This document shows positions 37,801 to 45,156 of a DNA stretch of 64,000 nt, piece after piece (within the stretch, counting starts at the first letter, position 1; each line of letters opens with the position of its first letter). This DNA comes from Natribaculum breve. GTDB lineage: Archaea > Halobacteriota > Halobacteria > Halobacteriales > Natrialbaceae. The notes beneath the pieces are model-generated. The model was not told where the DNA came from. It did no database searches and saw only the letters and a program-made list of their open reading frames with translations. Where the stretch lies: assembly GCF_023008585.1 (NCBI RefSeq), contig NZ_CP095392.1, forward strand, positions 209,802 to 273,801, given 5' to 3'. The position numbers were made by a program, and so were the translations under genes.

Positions 37801-40098
37801 CTGGAATTTGACGAGGCTGTCGATATTTTCGCTGCGGAACACAGCGGGCAGATCGATGGCGAGATCCGAAAAGAGCTGGAAACACGGTTTCGAGAAGGAG
37901 ATGAGCTAAACACTATCGTGTGTACTCCCACGATGGAACTCGGAATCGACATCGGGGATCTCTCGAATGTGTTCATGCGTAACGTTCCCCCAAATCCAAG
38001 CAACTATGCTCAGCGATCCGGACGAGCGGGTCGACAGAACCAGCCGTCACTCGTGACCACCTTCTGTGGAAGTGGTTTCGGACGTTCTTCTCACGACCAG
38101 TACTTCTACCAACGTCCGGAGCGGATTATTACTGGTGAAATTTCCCCACCAACATTCTTGCTAAACAACAAGGATCTCATCGAGGCCCACATCAACGCCC
38201 TTGTGCTCGAGGTGATCGATTTCAAGCTTTACGGGAAGATCAAGCAGATCCTCGACATTCAAGCGACAGATAACGGCTACGAGCTATACGATAGCTATCG
38301 TGAAGAGCTGGAGACAGCGATTGCTCGTGACAGAGAAGCCATCATCGCTGCAGTGAAAAGTGCCTTCGATCGCGAACGGTCCCGTGAAGAGTATAGCGAG
38401 TGGTTCACGACCGAGTTTATCGAAAGCCAGGTTGACGGGTTTGTTGATTCACTCGATGAAGCCTTTGATCCATGGCGGATCGAGTACAGCCGGCTGACCC
38501 GTGAACGTCGCCGCCTAAACAAGAAGCTTGGCTCAGAGCGTGGGGAATACTTAGAACGAAAGGAGCGAGACGCGATTGAGCGCCGGCTCGATAACATGCG
38601 GAATGGCGGAACGCGATTCTACACGTATCAATACCTCCGGTCACAAGGGTTCCTCCCGAACTACGGATTCCCACGCTCGAGCTGCACGCTCGGGTTCACG
38701 ACGAAGGAAGACGACATTCAACGTGACGAAACCCAGGCGATCCGTGAGTTTGCTCCTGGGAACCACGTCTATTACAGAGGCGAACGTCACGGCGTGCGCT
38801 ACGCCCGTCCGAAGACGCGAGATGCAGAGCCCGTTACACGGCATAAAATCGTCTGTCCGGAGTGTGAGACGATCCTCATGGGCGATGACGCCCAAGAAGC
38901 TGCGGGCTGTCCCACCTGTGGTGAATCCTTCGAGGGTGTGCACACAAATCCAAACACGATGGAGCTCCCGGACCAACGTGCGTACCCTGAAGAAAATATT
39001 ACCAGTGATGATGAAGAGCGACAGCGAGAGGGGTACAATATAGAACACTACTACGAGCGGCGCCAGGCCACTGAGTATGAACTCAACGGAGACGGTATTT
39101 CTGCTCACGTAACGTATGAAGCGAACGCTCGAATCGTGACTGTAAACAGTGGGATTCGAGGAAGAGACGATGACGAGCTTCAAGGGTTTGCACTTTGCAC
39201 AGAGTGTAATCGATGGCTCACTAGCTACAATCAAATCGATTCACACGTAGACGATGGATGTTATGCAAATGCGGATATCGATGCTATTCGTGAAGGGATC
39301 GAACTGTACACCGAAGGTGGTCATGACACCATTACGGTGACAACCCCACTACCCGGATATGTAGACGACGGCGAATACGAGTCATTCTTCCGAACGCTGA
39401 AAGAAGCACTTTATCAAGGGATTTTAGTCGAATTTGACCTTGATGAACAAGAACTGTCTACGTTCATCAAGCCTGCACCTGGACAGACCAACGCACACAC
39501 CATTGTTATCCACGAAACAAGTGAAGGTGGTGCAGGAGCTCTACACGATCTGACTAATCCAAAAAAGGATCGATTCAAACGAGCAATTCGCGAAGCCCTG
39601 GATGTCTTGCATGCCAACGACCCGACTGGTTGTGAGCGCGCTTGTTACGAGTGTCTCATGTCCTTCTACAACCAGCGCGAGCACCCACTGTTTGACCGGG
39701 AATTGGTGATGCCTTGGCTCCAGGGTGCGCAGACCATGTCACTTGATCCGATCGAAAGTAGCTACGATGAGGATCATTTCGAGGTACTGTGGAAAGAATG
39801 TGAGTCGAATCTTGAGCGAGAAATCCTCAAGGCGGTTCGTGATGAAGGATACCCGCTCCCGGATGAAGCGCAAAAAACGATTTACGATGGAGATGAACCT
39901 GTCGTAGAAGCAGACTTCTACTATGAGGCTGATGGACGCCCGCAGCCGATCGCTGTATTTGTCGACGGCCCTGTTCATGAGAAGGAGCACGTCAAACAAG
40001 ACGACGAAGAGAAACGTCAACGATTGCTGCGAATGAACCACCGTTACTTCAGTGTCTCCACACCTGAAGAGGTGCCGGATTTCTGGAATCAAATATAG
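34807..40098 (+). CDS. DEAD/DEAH helicase with DUF1998 domain and nuclease-like C-terminus (DrmA/DrmB-like)
   Basis: 1763 residues. Motif I STGTGSGKSFAFGIP (about residue 110), motif II YLVLDEIHTYTGQQGAD (about 250), and helicase motif VI NYAQRSGRAGRQNQPS (about 1070). Several Cys4 zinc ribbons: CRHCAQEY...CRACGQEY (about 495-520), CPKCKTVV (957), CPECETIL...CPTCGES (1351). A DUF1998 end block with PTGCERACYECLMSFYNQRE (about 1608). The last 90 residues resemble Vsr/DUF559 endonucleases: VEADFYYE, IAVFVDGPVHEKEH, KRQRLLRMNHRYF. In DISARM the helicase DrmA and the DUF1998 protein DrmB are separate; here one chain has both features. No DrmC (PLD) gene is nearby. Confidence 0.83.
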   Translation: MAVRLNPFDALDEVQTSYRDYVETFQNVDDDTIEAWIDERINTGKVLWKEPFVQLNERFQAGRPLSELVEKGSLHPGVLDVFDDDSGEPVEPYKHQSEAIKSIQQGNTIVSTGTGSGKSFAFGIPIVSHCLEALDRGEEGIKAVVVYPMNALANSQYEEFAERLNGSGLRLGLYTGDTPDNPDSEAEFLQQFGRDEAYDSEVVSREELRENPPDILMTNYVMLDYILTRHQDKDLFPPEHEGALQYLVLDEIHTYTGQQGADVAALIRRLREHTGTKESLTCIGTSATVQSEEGLDAEQEIADFSERIFGSPVESDNVIGESHYSLEFTGEEQLPEEVLVTEEDIQRFDGSPDEATKLTEYITARSLSREETKSAEALGEVLLNHPTVAFLDEELSNRSQQIQPPKEDAEEDDVLVNRYREEYRPNATAEEAQRELQAAILAGTVGRTEVQGEYQPIFVPKLHSFFSQGSGLVACLTPETLEDDEPHLSDAGDIECRHCAQEYDRSREAFPLSFCRACGQEYYTVTRSDIGHLTPREVSDISVEDNETAGYVMRGNWDREEVPLPASWFDDDGSLRDTWVDAVPQPATYCPQHNHLSNGHLDSGQLDCGCFATNGIEVMWTEAEFLFCANCGVSHTRFGRAMELSKMFKFGTVGRSTSSDVLIGSTMQELPEAQQKTIAFSDNRQDTALQAAHLNNLYQRVKFRRALYEALKQNGRVSLSDIGNRTFDALEENDALPDKLQTTRFGVPDDEKARFSRYLQFHVLLELRKSQQRGQQSLEDVGLLDVEYENLDKLAEIDEVWANIPELADADPEVRHEYCKAFLDLFRRTAAVDHDIFTNFGDFRRDVLHNLHEETMFHKQQFFRFPEGFSDSADTSGTEQIHRFTDWRSRHVKWTTRALDVDTDLAGEIIEGVRDLLSDPEELPLLTEDAVYRGRKAYMLNPSFVKLVPHDPSDVSVCPKCKTVVTRDRLNMCLNSSCGNVAPEQSDLRDSYFHDLYTLEFDEAVDIFAAEHSGQIDGEIRKELETRFREGDELNTIVCTPTMELGIDIGDLSNVFMRNVPPNPSNYAQRSGRAGRQNQPSLVTTFCGSGFGRSSHDQYFYQRPERIITGEISPPTFLLNNKDLIEAHINALVLEVIDFKLYGKIKQILDIQATDNGYELYDSYREELETAIARDREAIIAAVKSAFDRERSREEYSEWFTTEFIESQVDGFVDSLDEAFDPWRIEYSRLTRERRRLNKKLGSERGEYLERKERDAIERRLDNMRNGGTRFYTYQYLRSQGFLPNYGFPRSSCTLGFTTKEDDIQRDETQAIREFAPGNHVYYRGERHGVRYARPKTRDAEPVTRHKIVCPECETILMGDDAQEAAGCPTCGESFEGVHTNPNTMELPDQRAYPEENITSDDEERQREGYNIEHYYERRQATEYELNGDGISAHVTYEANARIVTVNSGIRGRDDDELQGFALCTECNRWLTSYNQIDSHVDDGCYANADIDAIREGIELYTEGGHDTITVTTPLPGYVDDGEYESFFRTLKEALYQGILVEFDLDEQELSTFIKPAPGQTNAHTIVIHETSEGGAGALHDLTNPKKDRFKRAIREALDVLHANDPTGCERACYECLMSFYNQREHPLFDRELVMPWLQGAQTMSLDPIESSYDEDHFEVLWKECESNLEREILKAVRDEGYPLPDEAQKTIYDGDEPVVEADFYYEADGRPQPIAVFVDGPVHEKEHVKQDDEEKRQRLLRMNHRYFSVSTPEEVPDFWNQI

Positions 40099-40144
40099 CA
40101 AAGCAAACAATCCGTTCACCAACCGCGGGAGTCACGGATACTTG

Positions 40145-41536
40145 TTAAATCAACTTTGACTGGGCTGTTTCCGCAAATTGGGTTGGCACTGGAAGGTCTT
40201 CGATTACTTCAGACTGAATACGGATATGGTCTGTATACGCTTTCTGAGCGTTTGCTTCTATCCACTCTTTTGCTTCGTTTGAGTTTAGATATGCTAAGAG
40301 ATCGTCAATCTCATCATTGTTTTTTGGGATTATATAATATACAGAGTGGCGCGGCAGGACGCTACCTTCAGGCTCTGCCCAGAACTCTGGTTCTTTTGTA
40401 ACGTCTTTACAAACAATCTTTGGCTGAAGGATCTCTTCCATCGGTGGTGCATTGTGCCATCCATACCAAGCACGTCCCCTCTTTTGGACACAAGATCGTT
40501 CCTCGAGTTCATCTCGATAGATTTCTGCCCATTCTCCAAACGATCCGAGCTTATCTTCTGGTATCAGATTTCCTCGTTCGTCGTACGGGCAAAGAATTAG
40601 ATCGTTTGTGTAAGGCCCGTCGAAAGTCCGGAGCTGCTTTCCGCTCACTGTCGGGTAGGCCCATCCCTCTTTTTCTAGTTGCGGAATATCTCCCTTCGAG
40701 ACGACGTATAGTGAGTCACGTCCAGTAGCGAGACCAGCGGAGATTCTTACTGTAATATCACCCAATGTGACACCAGTATCGAGATCAGACCCACCTCGTA
40801 TAGTCGACGCCCACGAACTTCCATCAGTGGGGAGATGAACGGTATTTTTTTGTCCATTTCTTTGAATGACTTGCGTTTCGCCAGGGTCTGCCGCATCGAT
40901 CGTAGTTATTGCTGGATAGGTCTTATACCCTGAAAACCAATCTTGGCTAATGTGTTCTATTTCTCGAATATGATACTTGGTCAGAAGTTTTCGGAGAGTA
41001 TTTGCTGAAGAGATATACTCGTACTTTTCTGGTGTCACATAGCAGAGCCGGCCATTTTCCACAAGGAGCTCTAATCCTCGCTCAAAGAACAGAATATAGA
41101 GGTCAAACCTTCTCCACGCTGTGTCAAATTCGGCGCTATATTTCTCTTTCTCGTCATCAGTCAATTGAGTCACCGGCACATAAGGTGGATTTCCAATGAT
41201 ATAGTCAAATTCCCCGATTTCATCAGGCAGATCCGTAGATAGAAAATCGCCCTCTATCAACGTTGTATTTGATAGTTCGATAGACTCTCGAGCATCAGAT
41301 ATACGTTCAGGATCAAGCTCAACACCAATCCCCTCCGGTATTGATTTATTATGCTCTTCGCACCATTCGTGGACCGCTTTGATGAAGGGCGCATTGCTTC
41401 CAATTCCAGGGTACAAAATTCTATCATCTATTTCAGGATTATGGTCTTCGAATAATTTCTCCACCATCATATTCGCAAGGTCGGAGGGCGTTACGACGTG
41501 ACCTTTCATCTGTTCGTTCGATTTACCTCGAGGCAT
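40145..41536 (-). CDS. N6-adenine DNA methyltransferase (Eco57I/TaqI type)
   Basis: 463 residues from ATG 41536 (MPRGKSNEQMKGHVVTPSDL); an upstream start at 41674 would add 46 residues unlike the family and is not favoured. SAM motif I is ILYPGIGSNAPFIKAV, motif II GIGVELDPERI, catalytic motif IV FDYIIGNPPYVPV. The second half, with VTLGDITVRISAGLATGRDS, is a target-recognition domain. It could be the modification partner of the adjacent, broken DUF4268 nuclease-like gene, or a second methylase of the island. Intact. Confidence 0.88.
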   Translation of the reverse strand: MPRGKSNEQMKGHVVTPSDLANMMVEKLFEDHNPEIDDRILYPGIGSNAPFIKAVHEWCEEHNKSIPEGIGVELDPERISDARESIELSNTTLIEGDFLSTDLPDEIGEFDYIIGNPPYVPVTQLTDDEKEKYSAEFDTAWRRFDLYILFFERGLELLVENGRLCYVTPEKYEYISSANTLRKLLTKYHIREIEHISQDWFSGYKTYPAITTIDAADPGETQVIQRNGQKNTVHLPTDGSSWASTIRGGSDLDTGVTLGDITVRISAGLATGRDSLYVVSKGDIPQLEKEGWAYPTVSGKQLRTFDGPYTNDLILCPYDERGNLIPEDKLGSFGEWAEIYRDELEERSCVQKRGRAWYGWHNAPPMEEILQPKIVCKDVTKEPEFWAEPEGSVLPRHSVYYIIPKNNDEIDDLLAYLNSNEAKEWIEANAQKAYTDHIRIQSEVIEDLPVPTQFAETAQSKLI

Positions 41537-41694
41537 ATATCTACTTATATTCCTCGAGGTTCTTTCTCGTCCAGAATTGTATTGCGAAGGGTTCTCCAGA
41601 AACACAGACACAATATACAAACCGGATTGACAAACTAAGTCCGCGACTTTTTGGCTTTTCAATTGTCTATACAATTACTCTTGCAAAATAATAT

Positions 41695-42264
41695 CTAGAG
41701 TTGTTGGATTCGATCGTAGAAAACCTCGTGAAATTGTTCTCCTTGTTCCATCATCCAATCAAAATACTGGCCCCATTGCTCAGTCGATTCTATATCGGCA
41801 TTATGGATCACACTAATATTACTACGCATATTCCCGGATTGAGTCTCTCGGGGCTCTCTCCAGATAACCTCCTCTCCGAGTTCATCTTCTATCGTTTCTT
41901 CCTCTGATTTTAACTCCCAAAACGCATCTTCGTTGTCTTGGATTATGAGATCAACACGTAGCGTATTCTCTTGAGAGACATTGACAAATGACAGTTCGAA
42001 TCCGGTCTTTCCGATTGGATTCGTATAGTAGTGGCGAGGGCGGGGCTTACGAGCCCGAAGTGGTGTTGTGGAATCTTGAATTAGGTCTCTAAATTCAGTC
42101 CAGAATTCTTCTTGAAGCTACTTTGTATCCGTCAGTTCATTGTCGGAACGCTGTGCTTTTTCCTTCCATTCACTGGGGTCCTCAATTGGATTCAGTCGAA
42201 CGGCGGGTGGAGAGTCACTGATTCGCCACACTTCCAACCTAATAGCAAAGAAGTCAATCCCTTC
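41695..42264 (-). pseudogene. DUF4268 nuclease-like gene, C-terminal part with in-frame TAG
   Basis: It continues the gene interrupted at 43485. The minus strand reads EGIDFFAIRLEVWRISDSPP, then SEWKEKAQRSDNELTDTK, a TAG at 42120-42118, and then LQEEFWTEFRDLIQDSTTP and ELKSEEETIEDELGEEVIW to a stop at 41695. The sequence on both sides of the TAG matches the usual DUF4268 C-terminal domain, so TAG replaces one sense codon (CAG or similar). The gene is therefore broken twice. Confidence 0.78.
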
Positions 42265-42266
42265 TA

Positions 42267-43484
42267 GTGCGGCTTCAATCGTGATTTGTTGGATATAGCT
42301 GGCGGAGCTTGATTCGAGCGTCGTCGGTCGTGAATTGCCAGTCAATCGTTGATTCGTCCTCGTTTCGAGTACGTTCCCACGCAGCGACCTCCGCATGGAG
42401 TGTCGCTGCGTCAGGAATGCGCCGATCAAGACATTCCGTCCACAGGGCGCTGAACTCAATCTCTGCCATGTTCAGCCAACTTCCGTGTTCCGGCGTGAAG
42501 TGAAATTCGAGCTTGTTGAGCAATCGACGAGCTTCCTCTGGCGGGAGATGTTCATAGAAGGCGTACCGTTGGTGCGTGTTCAGATTGTCCATTACTACCC
42601 GGATGCAGTCGGCATCCGGGTAGTGATCATCCACGAGTGATTGTATTTGCTGGACGAACTCCTGTTTGCGCCGCCGTTTCGTTACCTCGACGTGCCGCCA
42701 GCCGGTCAGCGGTTCGCTCATCACGAAGAGGTTGCGTGTTCCATTCCGTTCGTACGTGTAGTCGTACCGAGCGACCGCTCCCGGACGTGCCGGGAGCGGG
42801 TCGCGGACCTCTTTGTGCAGTTCCTTGTTGGACTCGTCAAAACAGACGACCGGGCGGCGTGGATCGTAGGGTTCGTGATAGAGATCGAGGACTTCCTCCA
42901 TCTGGCAGACAAAGGCGGCGCTGTTTTCAGGCGTAATCACCCACGATTTTGACCGGTGAGGGTGCAGTCGTGTTTTTTTAGAACCTGTCGAACAGTCTCG
43001 TGAGAGATCGACTCGACGTCGATCTCGGTGAGGGCGACAAAGTGCTCGGCTAGAAGATGCAGCGACCAGCGAGACCGTCCTTCCGGTGGGTCGCTGCAGG
43101 CCAATGCAATGAGATGTGCTTCTTCACGTCCGTCGAGTTTACGCTCGTAGACGCGGTCGGCCTTGCGGCGAGTGATCGCCGCGAGGCCGTCCTCAGTGTA
43201 GCGTTTCCGGACGCGTCCAACTGTGCCGGGATGACAGCCGACGGCTTCACTGACCTGCTGGTCAGTCAAGCCGTCATCCGAGTGCAAGAGACACCGTGCG
43301 CGTGTGAGTTCCCGCGTTTTGTACGTGCCCGCTGAAAGCATCGCATTCAACTCCGCTCGTTCATCGGCAGACAGATCGACAGAGTACTGTTGTGTTCGTG
43401 GCATGATTTCTTCAGAAATTTTCTGAACACACTCTAGAGACGCTCTACGCAGATAAAGCTAGCAGTTCAGGGCTGAAGCCGCAC
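42267..43484 (-). mobile_element. IS630-type element, copy 4 (TA target)
   Basis: 1218 bp with inverted repeats GTGCGGCTTCA at each end, flanked by TA at 42265-42266 and 43485-43486. Here the interrupted DUF4268 frame is restored by removing the element and one TA (NRNS-L-EGIDFF), the classical IS630/Tc1 behaviour. This contrasts with copies 1-3 in the window. Confidence 0.9.
42275..43404 (-). CDS. IS630 family transposase (two frames, predicted -1 frameshift)
   Basis: ORF A (43404 down to 42937, MPRTQQYSVDLSADERAELN) has HTH segments (LTDQQVSEAVGCHPGTVGRV) and ends LKKHDCTLTGQNRG-stop. ORF B, in the -1 frame, carries the catalytic core: RRPVVCFDESNKELHK, RVVMDNLNTHQRYAFY and GSWLNMAEIEFSALW for D, D and E. 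The minus-strand run of seven A at 42979-42973 forms the slippery A AAA AAA. Slipping there gives LKKTRLHPHRSKSWVITPEN, the sequence expected for this family, so the two ORFs are one frameshifted product. Confidence 0.85.
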
Positions 43485-43877
43485 TAGGCTGTTTCGATTA
43501 AGCCATTGAAACGCGTCACGATGTTCGTCGTTGAATTTGGGTGCAATCCAGACGATTATGTCTGCGTCGACACCAGCAGCATATGCGATCGACTTCCCAA
43601 GATGGTCATGGTCAGATTGATCCAATTGGTTTTCAATGACAACTTGTCGACCATCTTCAACGACTTCAGCTAAAATGTCGACGCTGTACTTACCAACGCT
43701 CTTCTCCATCTGAATCACTTCCAAATCTAATCCCAGAACATCTTCGAGATGGGAAGCATCTTCTGAACGTATCTCATTAGCTAACCAAGGTGTGAACTCG
43801 TGAGCCTCATGAGTCCAGTACTCTCGAACATCCTGAGGCTCAAGTTCCTGGAAATCTGGCCCCTCGAACGTAGCCAT
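43485..43877 (-). pseudogene. DUF4268 nuclease-like gene, N-terminal part
   Basis: The start is taken at ATG 43877 (MATFEGPDFQELEPQDVREY) rather than 43919, because DUF4268 proteins begin close to this motif. It encodes HEFTPWLANEIRSEDASHLE and a PD-(D/E)XK-like site: SVDILAEVVEDGRQVVIENQ followed by LDQSDHDHLGKSIAYAAG (D...E-x-Q). It is cut after LNRNSL by IS630 copy 4 and continues at 42264. When intact, the protein may have been the restriction partner of the neighbouring methylase. Confidence 0.78.
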
Positions 43878-44014
43878 ATCGGTACGCACACACCCAGGTC
43901 TCAAAGTATTTAATATCATTTAACGGTTGTGTCATTGGGTAGTCCACAGAGAGCCTTTCCGTAAGCCATCTACCACGGATAGAATTAGAGTAGCAATATA
44001 CGGTGAGTTTCATA

Positions 44015-45004
44015 TCAAACCCACTCGAGCCTCGCATTATGCCTGTTCAAGTATTTTGGGGAGACCGCTTTCTCGGGAAGTGAAATCCGCTCACCAGCAC
44101 GATCGCAAATCGTCTCACGAAGCAGCGGACTGTCTGTCTCAAACTGGGGGTTCACTTGCAAATGGAACTCAGCATCGATCGTGAACAGCTTCCGATCGAA
44201 TGCTGCATGATGGATCTTACTTAGCGGGAGTACATTCTGGAGATCAGCTCGATACTCTGGATAATCTGACCAAGGAAGGATGTGGGCAACGTCTAACAAA
44301 GCTGGATGGTCTACATCAGAGACAGCACAGGTTTGATCGAACTGATAGAGCGCAGTCGCTCGGAACTCGGGATCTATTGCTCTGGCCTCTACTGTGGTGT
44401 CGTAGGTACCAGCCATCATTGGATCCAACGCGACAGACTCATCAATTGCCGTTGAGTCTGCCCACGCTTCTACTGCATTATCGGTGAACTGACGTCCCTC
44501 AGCTGTCAGCGTGTACTGGTCTCCATCCTTCTGAACGACACCGAGACTACGGAGCCAATTAACCCGCTGTAGCGCCATATCGTAGTTTGACGGATCCCAA
44601 CCGAGTTCGGGATGCGTGTTGAGTTGTTGTTGACCTACATCGTCGATCGACATCGGCCCTACAGACAGCGCGTAGAGCAAGCTCCGAAGTCCGAGATTGC
44701 GTCGACACATGATCTCGAGGAGGGTTTCAGTTGATCGATTAGCCAAATAACGTTGGCCCTCAGGGCCAAGATCCCACTCATCGGCATGAATCTCGAGGAA
44801 ACCGACGTCCTCGAGATAGTCACACCGTCTCAAGATTGAATCCCGGTTCGAAACCCGTTCAAACCTTCCTTGATGCCAGCCAACGAATTCGTCCGTCGTT
44901 GGCTGTTGAGCATTGACGTACTCGATGATTTCATCGAGTGTCTCAACGTAGCTTGTCGCTCCCCCAAACATCGGAATGATGCTTCGGAGCCGTTCAGACG
45001 CCAT
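44015..45004 (-). CDS. HNH endonuclease with N-terminal winged-helix domains
   Basis: 329 residues. Residues 1-200 contain two winged-helix-like segments (LRRCDYLEDVGFLEIHADEW, LQRVNWLRSLGVVQKDGDQY). The C-terminus carries an HNH site: ALYQFDQTCAVSDVDHPALL, DVAHILPWSDYPEYRADLQN, VLPLSKIHHAAFDRKLFTI (H-x..N-x..H). This layout is found in stand-alone restriction endonucleases of the HNH superfamily, some of which target modified DNA. It closes the defence island and is transcribed toward the broken DUF4268 gene. Confidence 0.83.
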   Translation of the reverse strand: MASERLRSIIPMFGGATSYVETLDEIIEYVNAQQPTTDEFVGWHQGRFERVSNRDSILRRCDYLEDVGFLEIHADEWDLGPEGQRYLANRSTETLLEIMCRRNLGLRSLLYALSVGPMSIDDVGQQQLNTHPELGWDPSNYDMALQRVNWLRSLGVVQKDGDQYTLTAEGRQFTDNAVEAWADSTAIDESVALDPMMAGTYDTTVEARAIDPEFRATALYQFDQTCAVSDVDHPALLDVAHILPWSDYPEYRADLQNVLPLSKIHHAAFDRKLFTIDAEFHLQVNPQFETDSPLLRETICDRAGERISLPEKAVSPKYLNRHNARLEWV

Positions 45005-45156
45005 TTATAGATCTACAGTACATTTCGAAGGAGCTCACATCACTATTTGGGCAGCCTCATACTCGTGTTCGTGTTGTGTTTTGGGCACCTGAACAGGGTG
45101 CAGGCGCATCAGAGAAAGTGCTTGCATGGATACCCAATGAAACAGCGAACGTACGT
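45005..45156. other. Intergenic region, possible gene remnant
   Basis: Between the HNH gene start and IS66 copy 2, a plus-strand frame reads RVRVVFWAPEQGAGASEKV and LAWIPNETANV before it enters the IS. It looks like a coding remnant, but it is only about 45 codons and no family was recognised. Confidence 0.25.
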
